Below, piece after piece: positions 26,952 through 35,323 of a DNA stretch of 64,000 bases. Position 1 is the stretch's first letter, and each line of letters opens with the position of its first letter. The position numbers and the translations under genes are program-made. The stretch is from CAWDVK01 sp963805715. Its GTDB lineage: Bacteria > Actinomycetota > Actinomycetes > Streptosporangiales > Streptosporangiaceae. The notes under the pieces are model-generated. The model saw nothing but the letters and a program-made list of their open reading frames with translations, did not search any database and had not been told where the DNA came from. The stretch is taken from assembly GCA_963805715.1 (NCBI GenBank), contig CAWDVK010000020.1:310001-374000 (forward strand), given 5' to 3'.

Positions 26952-28793
26952 GTGACCGAGCCAGTCGAGCAGGCGCAGCCACGGCGCGGCCTGCACGGCA
27001 CCCACTACAAGTGGGTGGCCCTGTCCAACACCACGCTGGGCATGCTGGCGGCGACGGTCAATGCCTCCATCGTCATCATCGCGCTGCCGGCGATCTTCCG
27101 CGGCATCCACCTGAACCCGCTCAGCCCGGGCAGCTTCAGCTACCTGCTCTGGATGCTGATGGGCTACCTGGTTGTCTCCGCCGTGCTCGTGGTCACCCTG
27201 GGCCGGCTGGGCGACATCTACGGCCGGGTCCGGATGTACAACGCGGGATTCGCGATCTTCGGGATCGGCGCGCTCGCGCTGCCCTTTGACCCGTACACCG
27301 GGCAGGCCGGGGCGATGTGGCTGATCGGCTGGCGGGTGCTGCAGGCCATCGGCGGCGCCATGCTGATGGCCAACTCCCCCGCCATCCTGACCGACGCCTT
27401 CCCGGCCAACCAGCGCGGCACCGCGATGGGCATCAACCAGGTGGCCGGCATCTCCGGGCAGTTCTTCGGCCTGATCCTGGGCGGCGTGCTGGCCGCCATC
27501 AACTGGCGCCTGGTGTTCATCGTCTCGGTGCCGATCGGCCTCGGCGGGACGATCTGGTCCTACCTGAGCCTGAAGGAGACCGGGATCCGGACCAGGGCCA
27601 GGATCGACGTGCTGGGCAACCTCACCTTCGGCTTCGGCCTGATCGGCATCCTGGCCGCGATCACCTACGGCCTGGAGCCCTACGGGGGCCACTCGATGGG
27701 CTGGACCAGCCCCAAGGTGCTCACCGGCCTGATCGGCGGCGTCATCCTGCTGATCGCGTTCTGCTTCGTCGAGCTGCACACCAAGGCGCCGATGTTCGAC
27801 CTGCGGCTGCTGCGGATCCGGGCCTTCGCGTTCGGGAACCTGGCCACGCTGCTCGCCTCGATCGCCCGCGGCGGCCTGCAGTTCATGCTGATCCTCTGGC
27901 TGCAGGGCATCTGGCTGCCGCTGCACGGCTACGCCTACCAGGACACCCCGCTCTGGGCGGGCATCTACCTGCTCGCGCTGACCTGCGGGTTCGTGGTGTT
28001 CGGGCCGGTGTCCGGGTGGCTGTCAGACCGGCACGGCGCGCGCTTGTTCGCCTCCGGCGGGCTCCTGGTCTCAGCGCTCGCGTTCGGCGGGCTGCTGCTG
28101 ATCCCGGTCGACTTCAGCTACCCCGAGTTCGGGGCGCTGATCTTCCTGGCCGGCGCGGGCATGGGGCTTTTCTCCGCGCCGAACGCCGCGGCGATCATGA
28201 ACAGTGTTCCGGCGGAGCAGCGCGGCGCCGCCTCGGGTATGCTCGCCACCTTCCAGAACTCCGGCTTCGTGCTGTCCATCGGCGTGTTCTTCTCGCTGAT
28301 GATCGCCGGCCTGGCCGCGACCCTGCCGGCCGCGCTGAGCCGCGGGCTGACCAGCCAGGGCGTGCCGGCCGCGATCGCGGCCGAGGTCGCGAAATTGCCG
28401 CCGGTCGGCAGCCTGTTCTCCGCCTTTCTCGGCTACAACCCGGTGCACGAGCTGCTCGCGCCCACCGGGGTCCTGGCGCACCTGCCCGCTAGCAACGTGG
28501 CCGTCCTGACCGGGCACACGTTCTTCCCGCAGCTGATCTCCGAGCCGTTCCACCACGGCCTGGTGATCGTCTTCGGCACGGCCATGGGCATCCTGGTCAT
28601 CGCGGCCATCGCGTCCTTCCTGCGCGGAGGCCGTTACGTGCACGACGAGCAGACCGCCACCGGGCCGGCTTCAGCAGGGACCGCGGACGCGGCGGAGGCC
28701 ACCGGGCCGGCGGGCGCCGCCGGGCTGGCAGATGCCCCCGGCACAGGGGAAGCCGCGCGCGCTGGTGAGCGGCGTGCTACCCCTAAGGCATGA
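26952..28793 (+). CDS. MFS transporter, DHA2/EmrB-QacA type
   Basis: The 613-residue protein has about 14 membrane helices and the motif-A segment GRLGDIYGRVRMYNAG after helix 2, typical of proton-driven DHA2 exporters. The C-terminal 60 residues are a soluble Ala/Gly/Thr-rich tail. Start is GTG at 26952 with GAGGAG eight bases upstream. The stop overlaps the next start by four bases (ATGA), so it is translationally coupled to the glutamine-synthetase-like gene, pointing to a role in moving a substrate or product of that pathway. The substrate cannot be told from the sequence. Confidence 0.85.
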   Translation: MTEPVEQAQPRRGLHGTHYKWVALSNTTLGMLAATVNASIVIIALPAIFRGIHLNPLSPGSFSYLLWMLMGYLVVSAVLVVTLGRLGDIYGRVRMYNAGFAIFGIGALALPFDPYTGQAGAMWLIGWRVLQAIGGAMLMANSPAILTDAFPANQRGTAMGINQVAGISGQFFGLILGGVLAAINWRLVFIVSVPIGLGGTIWSYLSLKETGIRTRARIDVLGNLTFGFGLIGILAAITYGLEPYGGHSMGWTSPKVLTGLIGGVILLIAFCFVELHTKAPMFDLRLLRIRAFAFGNLATLLASIARGGLQFMLILWLQGIWLPLHGYAYQDTPLWAGIYLLALTCGFVVFGPVSGWLSDRHGARLFASGGLLVSALAFGGLLLIPVDFSYPEFGALIFLAGAGMGLFSAPNAAAIMNSVPAEQRGAASGMLATFQNSGFVLSIGVFFSLMIAGLAATLPAALSRGLTSQGVPAAIAAEVAKLPPVGSLFSAFLGYNPVHELLAPTGVLAHLPASNVAVLTGHTFFPQLISEPFHHGLVIVFGTAMGILVIAAIASFLRGGRYVHDEQTATGPASAGTADAAEATGPAGAAGLADAPGTGEAARAGERRATPKA

Positions 28794-30240
28794 CATCAGG
28801 ATCTGAAGAGAGCCAGGCCGCGAGCTCCGCGAGACAGCCGGCCAGCGATCATGCGGCCGACGCGGCGCGCAAGGCGGTCCGCGAGGCCGATAGCGACGAG
28901 CTGGAGCTTGTCCGGTTCATCTACGCCGACCACGGCGGGATCATCCGCGGCAAATCAGTCTCCCGGCAGTTCCTGCCCGAGCGCATCGTCAGCGGCATCG
29001 GCCATACCGTGGCCATGATGGCCATGTCGATGCTGGACTCGCTGCAGCCCGTCGATGGCATGGGCCCGGTCGGCGAAGTGCGGCTCGTGCCGGATCCGGA
29101 CACCCTGGTGCCGCTGCCCTATGCGCCGGGGCCGGCGCGATGCTGGCCGACCTGGTCCGGCCCGATGGCGGGCCCTGGGAGGCCTGCCCGCGTACCTTCC
29201 TCAAGCAGGCGATCGCCGCGCTGGCCGCCGAGGGCTACGCGCTGACGGCTGCGTTCGAGCCCGAGTTCACGCTCGGCCGCCGCGAGCCCGGACCGGCCGG
29301 CGGCCCGGACCGGCTGATCCCGGTCGACGACAGCCTCTGCTACTCGCTAACCGGCTTCCATCAGGCCCACGACTTCGTCATGGACCTCGTCGCCGCGCTG
29401 CGGGCGCAAGGCCTGGAGGTGGAGCACTACTACCCCGAGCTGGGCCACGGCCAGCAGGAGCTGACGATCCGGCACACCCCCGCGCTGCGCGCCGCGGACA
29501 ATCACGTGCTGTACCGGGAGACAGTCCGGGGAGTTTCGTTCCGGCGCGGATTGTGGGCCACCCTGGCGCCTAAGCCCATCCCGGACCAGGCGGGCAACGG
29601 CACGCACTTGCACGTCTCGCTCACCGACGTCACTGCTGACGGGACGCCGGGCAGCACGCAGGTCTTCGCCGACCCGGCCGACGCCTGCGGGCTGTCGCAG
29701 GCCGGCTATCACTTCATCGGCGGCCTGCTCGCCCACCTGCCCGCGCTGCTCGCGCTGACCTGCGGCAGCGTGAACAGCTACCGGCGGCTGCAGCCGCAGT
29801 TCTGGAGCAGCGCCTACGCGGTCTGGGGGATGGAGAACCGCGAGGCAGCAGTCCGGATCTGCGCGCCGCTGCGCGGGGATCCCACCAGCTCGGTGAACCT
29901 TGAGCTGAAGCCGTCCGATTCGAGCGCGAACCCGTACCTGGCGCTCGGCGCCGTCATCCACGCGGGCCTGGACGGGATCCGCAACAGGATCAGTCCCGGC
30001 CGGGCCGTCAACGTCGACCCCGCCACGCTGTCCGGGGCGCACGCCGCGGAACTGGGCGTGCGCCGGCTCCCGGACAGCCTCACCGCGGCGCTGGACGCGC
30101 TCGAGGCCGATGCGCTGCTGATGGACGCGCTGGGCCCGCTGCGCGCCACGGCCTACCTCGCGGTCAAGCGCTCGGAGGCCGCCGCCTTCGCCGCGCACGA
30201 CACGGCCTGGGAGTGCTTCCACCACTTCACGAAGTTCTGA
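28790..30240 (+). pseudogene. Glutamine synthetase-like (gamma-glutamyl ligase) gene, frameshifted
   Basis: The N-terminal frame (28790 to about 29135) has the beta-grasp part with IYADHGGIIRGKSV and GPVGEVRLVPDPDTLVPLPYAPG. After a missing base near 29125-29140 the next frame continues with MLADLVRPDGGPW, EPEFTL, GNGTHLHVSL, GSVNSYRRLQP, ENREAAVRI and SVNLELKPSD, the ATP, glutamate and metal sites of the GS fold, to FHHFTKF at the stop. It belongs to the GlnA-like ligases that act on amines rather than ammonia, but the acceptor is unknown. It overlaps the transporter stop. An amidohydrolase of the kind often paired with such ligases lies 5 kb further on. Confidence 0.85.
30223..30240 (+). 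repeat. 18-bp direct repeat, left copy (3' end of the GS-like gene)
   Basis: CACTTCACGAAGTTCTGA contains the last codons and stop of the GS-like gene. It matches 31987-32004 at 17 of 18 positions. The two copies bracket the Fic gene. Confidence 0.85.
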
Positions 30241-30616
30241 TCAGGCAGGCGCGACTGCCAGCGCGCCTGTTCGGAATACTGGCTTTCACCTTGAGCGACG
30301 GCCGTTGGCTATCGTTTACGGCTGTTGGCACCTTTCGGCCCTGAGACGGCCCAGCCACGGCCCAGAAACGTCCCCGCCAACGAGGCTAGGAGGCGCACCG
30401 GCAAGGGCTCGCCCCGACCGGGTCGGAGTGCTCCGGCGCTGGATCTGCGGGATCGCTGACGGCTCCGACCGGGTCGGAGCAGGCCAGCGGTCGTGCCTTC
30501 AGGCAACGTCATGGCTGTAGGGATACTTAGATAATAACCCGCCGTGATACAGTTACTATCTAAGTTTAGGATAGATAGAATCTAGCCTCCTGACTGATAG
30601 TAACGGAGTTACACCT
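30241..30616. promoter_or_regulatory. 376-base upstream region of fic with two 17-19-bp palindromes
   Basis: A perfect palindrome GCTCCGACCGGGTCGGAGC lies at 30462-30480, and a near copy CCCCGACCGGGTCGGAG at 30412-30428, 51 bases away. No T-run follows, so they look like protein-binding sites or a folded RNA rather than a simple terminator. The last 90 bases are AT-rich and contain the fic promoter and operators. No gene is seen. Confidence 0.6.
30525..30612 (+). promoter_or_regulatory. Promoter and operator cluster of the Fic gene
   Basis: An inverted repeat ACTTAGATAATAAC (30525-30538) and GTTACTATCTAAGT (30552-30565) matches at 13 of 14 positions. A third half-site GATAGTAAC is at 30596-30604, and GTAAC-GGA-GTTAC at 30600-30612 encloses the ribosome site GGAG. 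A promoter fits between them: TTACTA (30553-30558), 17 bases, TAGAAT (30576-30581). The arms therefore cover the minus-35 box and the ribosome site, as expected for self-repression. Confidence 0.6.
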
Positions 30617-31768
30617 ATGTTGTTTACCACGCCCGAGCCGGACAGCCGCGAGCTTGAGGTGCTCGCCGAGGTCGAGGACCTCAAGAAAAGCCTTCGGCAC
30701 CAGCTCAATGAACCCCATCGCTGGTACGGCCCGCTGAGGCGCTTGTCCGCCGCCAGGGCGATCCAGGGCTCCAATAGCATCGAGGGCTTCGACGCCAAGC
30801 TGGACGACGCAGCCGCGATCGTTGCGGGAGAAAAGCCACTTGACGCCGACGAGGAGACAAGCCTCGCACTTAGCGGTTACCGCGACGCGATGACCTACGT
30901 GCTGCAGCTTGCGGATGACGACGACTTCACCTACAGCGCCCAGCTCCTCAAGAGCCTGCACTTCATGATGACCAGCTACGACTTGCAGAACCGCCCCGGG
31001 CGCTGGCGATCCGGGGCGATCTACGTCCGCAAGGAGGACACGGGCGAGATCGTCTACGAGGGCCCGGATGCGGAGCAGGTCCCTGAGCTCGTCGACGAAC
31101 TGGTCAGCTCGCTCAACGTCCCGTCCCCATCGGACGACACGCGCCTGATACAGGCCGGCATGGCACACCTGAACCTCGTCATGATCCATCCTTTCCGGGA
31201 CGGCAATGGCCGAATGGCACGCTGCCTGCAAAGTCTTGTGCTCGCCCGGGCGGGCGTCCTGTCGCCTGTCTTTATCAGCATCGAGGAGTACCTCGGCCGG
31301 AACACCCTGAGGTACTACGACATCCTGGGCCAGGTCGGCCGCGGAGCATGGCACCCCGACAATGACGCCCGTCCGTGGGTGCGGTTCACGATCACCGCGC
31401 ACTTGCGGCAGGCACGCACGATGCTTGTCCGGATCAAGGAGACGGAGCGGCTGTGGGTGGACCTCGAGCGGCTGGTACGCGCTCGAAGGCTCCCCGAGCG
31501 AATGCTTCTGCCCCTCTTCGACGCAGCCATGGGCTTCAGGGTGCGCAATGCCACATACCGCGCAAGCCTCGAAGATGCCATGGAGGAGCAGATTACCGAA
31601 CCCACGGCCTCCAAGGACCTGCAGCGCCTCGTCGAGGCAGCTCTGTTCGTGCCGCACGGGCAGAAGCGCGCCAGGTTCTACACGGCGAGCGAGCAGGTGA
31701 TGGAGATCAGACGTTCTCTCATAGCCGGGCGCGACCCGCGCAATGACGCTGATCCGTTCGCGAACTAA
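30617..31768 (+). CDS. Fic domain protein (probable AMP transferase) with N-terminal inhibitory motif
   Basis: The 383-residue protein has the complete Fic catalytic motif HPFRDGNGR at about residues 191-199, which transfers AMP or a similar group to a target hydroxyl. At residues 52-57, SNSIEG fits the (S/T)xxxE(G/N) inhibitory motif of class II Fic proteins, whose glutamate blocks productive ATP binding. The C-terminal third looks like a winged helix, as in Fic proteins that bind DNA and control their own promoter. ATG follows GGAG by eight bases. The gene is less GC-rich than its surroundings, carries its own operators and is bracketed by 18-bp repeats, so acquisition by transfer is likely. 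Its target is unknown. Confidence 0.92.
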   Translation: MLFTTPEPDSRELEVLAEVEDLKKSLRHQLNEPHRWYGPLRRLSAARAIQGSNSIEGFDAKLDDAAAIVAGEKPLDADEETSLALSGYRDAMTYVLQLADDDDFTYSAQLLKSLHFMMTSYDLQNRPGRWRSGAIYVRKEDTGEIVYEGPDAEQVPELVDELVSSLNVPSPSDDTRLIQAGMAHLNLVMIHPFRDGNGRMARCLQSLVLARAGVLSPVFISIEEYLGRNTLRYYDILGQVGRGAWHPDNDARPWVRFTITAHLRQARTMLVRIKETERLWVDLERLVRARRLPERMLLPLFDAAMGFRVRNATYRASLEDAMEEQITEPTASKDLQRLVEAALFVPHGQKRARFYTASEQVMEIRRSLIAGRDPRNDADPFAN

Positions 31769-32142
31769 GCTTGTTGTTTAGCCGGGTAGCGGCAGAAAAC
31801 GTTCACGCAGGTCAGGCGATGGTAGCGCGATCGCTACTCGGTGGCGGGGTCTCGCGATGCTGTCTAGCGGCCGGGAATCGGCCGGCTGCCGCCGCGTCCC
31901 TGCTCGCCCTACCGTGCAGGTCAGGCATGGTGCTGGCCCCGTCACGGCTCAGGGAGCCGGATCATGAGGCTGACCTGCGCCTCTGTCACTTCACCAAGTT
32001 CTGAGTCCGGGCCGGCCTGGCCCGCGACCGGGTCAGTGCGCGCGGCCCGCCGGCCAGCTCAGCCGCCGCCGTCTGGTTGACTGTGCCTCGGTCGATCCGA
32101 TGGTTGCGCAATCGAGGTAACGTGCGCTGGAGGTAGCCGAAC
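31769..32142. other. 374-base gap with remnant of the GS-like 3' end
   Basis: No credible gene is present. The stretch ends its low-GC part near 31800. At 31987-32004 it carries the second copy of the 18-bp repeat, whose codons still read HFTKF-stop. A ribosome site (CTGGAGGTAG) for the ArsR gene closes the region. Confidence 0.6.
31987..32004 (+). repeat. 18-bp direct repeat, right copy
   Basis: CACTTCACCAAGTTCTGA differs from the end of the GS-like gene (30223-30240) at one base. It lies 1764 bases away, on the far side of the Fic gene. Confidence 0.85.
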
Positions 32143-32505
32143 GTGCCCCCGCCTGAGCCCGCTGACCATGGCGGCTCCCGTCAGCTCTCGCCCGGCCTGC
32201 TGCAGGAGGCCGCCGGCAGGTTCGGGCTGCTGGCCTCGACCATGCGGCTGCACATCGTCTGGGTGCTCGCGCACGGGGAGCAGGATGTCGGCAGCCTGGC
32301 TGACGAGGTCGGCGGATCGGTCCAGGCAGTGAGCCAGCATCTGGCGAAGCTGAAGCTGGCCGGCCTGGTGCGGGCGCGCCGGGATGGCCGCCGGCAGGTC
32401 TACCTGGTCGACGATCCGAACGTGGTGAAGATGGTGCAGCTTGCGGTCGACCAGCTGCGGGCCAGGCCGGTCAGCCGGGAGCGACGCCGTGGCCTGGGCA
32501 CCTGA
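32143..32505 (+). CDS. ArsR/SmtB family regulator
   Basis: The 120-residue protein is a winged-helix repressor with LASTMRLHIVWVLAHGEQDVGSLADEVGGSVQAVSQHLAKLKLAGLV, the classic ArsR helix-turn-helix, then RRDGRRQVYLV. Metal-binding cysteines of the alpha-3 site (CxC) are absent, so it may sense by another site (for example alpha-5) or not respond to metal. Start is GTG with GGAGG ten bases upstream. It overlaps the start of a P-type ATPase gene by 17 bases, a usual ArsR-transporter pairing. Confidence 0.88.
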   Translation: MPPPEPADHGGSRQLSPGLLQEAAGRFGLLASTMRLHIVWVLAHGEQDVGSLADEVGGSVQAVSQHLAKLKLAGLVRARRDGRRQVYLVDDPNVVKMVQLAVDQLRARPVSRERRRGLGT

Positions 32506-33580
32506 CCAGGTCGTCGATCACGCCGTCCGGTCAGCGGATCCGGCGGAAGCGCCGCTGCCGAGAGGCAGCCTGGCCGAATACGCGGCGGCCACCCCGCTCG
32601 AGGCCCTGCGCCGGCTCGACTCGACGCGTTACGGCCTCACCGAGCGCGAGGCACAGGCCAGGCTGAGCAGGCTGGGCGAGAACGAGATGGCAGCCGGCCC
32701 GGTGCCGGGCCGCGCAGCCGCGGTCCTGGCCGCGGCGCGCAGCCCTTTCGCCGTCGTGCTCATCTTCCTGGCGGCCGTCTCCGCGGCCACCGGCGACATC
32801 GGCGGCGCGGCGCTGATCAGCGTTATGGCGGTGATCAGCTGCGCGCTCCGGGTCCGCCAGGAGAACCGCTCGGACCGCGCCGCGGCGGCCCTGCGCGCGG
32901 TGGTGGCGACGACGACCACGGTGCTGCGGCGAGCGGCTGACGGGTGCCGCGGCGTCGCCCGTGAGCTTCCCGTCGATCAGCTCGTGCCGGGCGACGTCGT
33001 GCAGCTGCAGCCAGGCGAGATGGTACCGGCCGACCTGCGGCTGCTGCGCTCCGACGATCTCGAGGTCAGCCAGGCCGTCTTCACCGGCGAGTCACTGCCG
33101 GTGCGCAAGCGCGCAGCCACGGTGGTCACCAGCGGCATCCCGTCAGCCGACCCGGGACCGGCGCTGTTTGACTCGCCCCTCGTCTGCTACATGGGCACGG
33201 ACGTGGTAGCCGGGTCAGGAACGGCGGTGGTAGTCGCGACCGGCGCGTCGACCTACCTGGGCACGGTGCGCCGCAGCATGCCGCGCCGCCGGGCGGAGAC
33301 AGCGTTCGACCGCGGCACTCGCGGCGTCTCGTGGCTGCTCGTCAGCTTCATGATCGCCTGCGTGCCGCTGGTGCTGACGGTCAGCCGGTGCCTGGCCGGA
33401 TCCGCGCGTCCCCGGACTGCCTCAGGTACGCTCTGGCTTGCAAGATTGCGCAAGTGTAAGAATTTCTGCCCTCAATCCGCCATGGCCGGGCAGCGACGCG
33501 GAGCCGGGCAGCGAGGCGGGCGACGATGGAATGCAGCGAGACCGGGGCCGCGGGCCCCGCGAGGGAGGCGCGTGGCGTGA
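32489..33580 (+). pseudogene. MgtA-type P-type ATPase, truncated after the third membrane segment
   Basis: From GTG at 32489 (GGGAG upstream) the frame shows the cation-ATPase N-terminus (LTEREAQARLSRLGENEM), the A domain with TGESLPV in VFTGESLPVRKR, and MgtA-like MGTDVVAGSGTAVVVATG and FDRGTRGVSWLLVSFM. Similarity stops near 33400, just after the third helix. The phosphorylation motif DKTGT, the nucleotide domain and the later helices are missing, and the frame runs through unrelated sequence to 33580. It cannot pump ions. The break meets the broken LCP gene, so a deletion or rearrangement joined them. Confidence 0.82.
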
Positions 33581-33585
33581 ACCGG

Positions 33586-34691
33586 CCGCCCATCCCCGAC
33601 GCGATCATCGACGGCGCGATGAATCAGGGCGGCCCGTCCTGCGCGGTCGCTACCGTCAAGCTGCTGACGGACGCGCCGATCGACCACTTCGTCGAGTTCG
33701 ACTTCAACTCCTTCCGCGCCATGGTGGACACGCTGGGCGGAGTCGAGGTCTGCGTGCCGCCCGGCGGGTACTACGACCCCTTCAGCAAGCTGAAGATTTC
33801 CGGCGGTGAGCACCTGATCACCGGGAACGAGGCGCTGGCCTTCGTCCGCACCCGGCACGGCGTCGGCGACGGCGGTGACCTGGGCCGGATCGAGCTGCAG
33901 CAGGAGTTCATCGCCTCGCTGATCCAGAAGCTGGAGAGCCAGGGCACCGTTGACAACCCGGCCGAGCTGCTGGAAATCGCCAACACCGCCACCAAGGCGC
34001 TCACCGTGGACCCCGGGCTCGGATCGGTCTCCCGGCTGCTCAGCCTGGCGGAGACGCTGAAGGACCTGCACACCAGGGACGTGACGTTCGTCACCATGCC
34101 GACCATCGAGGACCCGGCCAACACCAACCGGCTGCTCCCGCAGCAGCCCGAGGATGACATCCTGTGGCAGATGATCCAGTCCGACCAGGAGTGGACCGGC
34201 AGCCTGGCCGGAACGCCGGCCAGCCAGGTTCAGGTCAGCGTCCGCAACGGCACCGGCGTCCCGGATCTCGCCGCGCGCACCGCAGCCAGCCTGCGCAAGC
34301 TCGGATTCGACGTGACCAGCGTCGGCAATGCGCCGCCCACCAGCTACACCACCGTGACCTACACCGACGCTGCCGCGGCTGGCAGCGCCTGGACCTTGAT
34401 GAACGCGCTGACGCAGGCGCCTGCGGTGCAGGACGGCGGCACCGGGCCGGTTCACCCTGACCATCGGCTCGGACTTCGTCGGCGTGATTGCGCCCCCGGC
34501 AGCGCATGCTCCAGCCCGGCAGAGCGGACCTGGCAAGCATGCCAGGCTCGGCTCCGGCCAGCTCCCCGTCCGCGAGCGCTCAGCCGGTCAGCAGCTCGAG
34601 CGCGCAGTCGGACGTCCAGACGCGCAACGCGGCGGCGAGCATCTGCTCCAACGTCCCCGCCGCCAATCCGTACCCCGGCACCCCGCCCTGA
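33586..34691 (+). pseudogene. LytR-CpsA-Psr (LCP) family gene, 5'-truncated and frameshifted
   Basis: The gene lacks the membrane anchor and first half of the LCP domain. Homology begins at about 33598 with GGPSCAVATVKLLTDAPIDHFVEFDF and continues through GGVEVCVP, ALAFVRTRHGVGDGGDLGRIELQQ and the C-terminal LytR_C domain (VSVRNGTGVPDLAARTAASL). Near 34445 the frame shifts (continuing FTLTIGSDFVGV) and shifts again near 34510, then ends VQTRNAAASICS in a typical LCP tail with stop at 34691. LCP proteins attach wall glycopolymers to peptidoglycan. This copy cannot be anchored or complete. Confidence 0.8.
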
Positions 34692-34795
34692 TGTGCCGCT
34701 GAACGGCAGGCGGCATCCGGCTGGCTGGCGTCGGCGTCCGCTGCGCCGAGCCAGGCCAGCTTGCCCGTGCAGCCAGGACACCCGAGGAGGTTCTC

Positions 34796-35275
34796 ATGAC
34801 CGAGCACGCCATCTACGACTACATCCCGCACCGCCGCACGAAAATGAGGCTGGAGGGACAGGGCCGCGGGCCGGTCAAGGTCGCCGACCAGCTCCCCAAG
34901 GGGACCGGCATCGCCCGTTTCAACGCGCGGTTCGCGGTGCTCGTCACCACCGGGGTTGGGACCATGTATTGCGCCTACGCCTTCGCCGCACTGGCTCTTG
35001 TCAGCCTGCCCGAGGCCATCAGCTCGCACAGCGCGGTCACCCTGGTGTCCTGGATATCGCAGACCTTTCTGCAGCTGGTGCTCTTGTCCGTGATCATCGT
35101 CGGGCAGAACGTGCTGGCCTCGGCGGCGGACAAGCGGTCCGAGGCTACCTACAACGACGCCGACGCGGTGCTGCACGAGGCGGTGAAGATCCAGGAGCAC
35201 CTGCTCGCCCAGGATCACGTACTCGGGGAGCTGGCCGACAAGCTGGCCAGCCTGGAAACGCGTCTCCGATCTTGA
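34796..35275 (+). CDS. Small two-helix membrane protein (DUF1003-like topology)
   Basis: The 159-residue protein has an N-terminal soluble segment (HAIYDYIPHRRTKMRLEGQG), two membrane helices at about residues 48-72 and 80-103, a conserved-looking IIVGQNVL at the second helix end, and a C-terminal helical tail. This resembles DUF1003-type small membrane proteins. Function is unknown. Start ATG follows GAGGAGGTTCTC closely. It stands alone between the LCP remnant and the amidohydrolase. Confidence 0.7.
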   Translation: MTEHAIYDYIPHRRTKMRLEGQGRGPVKVADQLPKGTGIARFNARFAVLVTTGVGTMYCAYAFAALALVSLPEAISSHSAVTLVSWISQTFLQLVLLSVIIVGQNVLASAADKRSEATYNDADAVLHEAVKIQEHLLAQDHVLGELADKLASLETRLRS

Positions 35276-35323
35276 CCCCGCGGCTAACATCGGCGATCGT
35301 TGCCAGGCGGAGGGGAGGCCCTG

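Noticed and set aside
26895..27926. A 343-codon minus-strand frame
   Set aside because: It is antisense to the MFS transporter, with His/Gln/Asp-rich composition typical of mirror frames.
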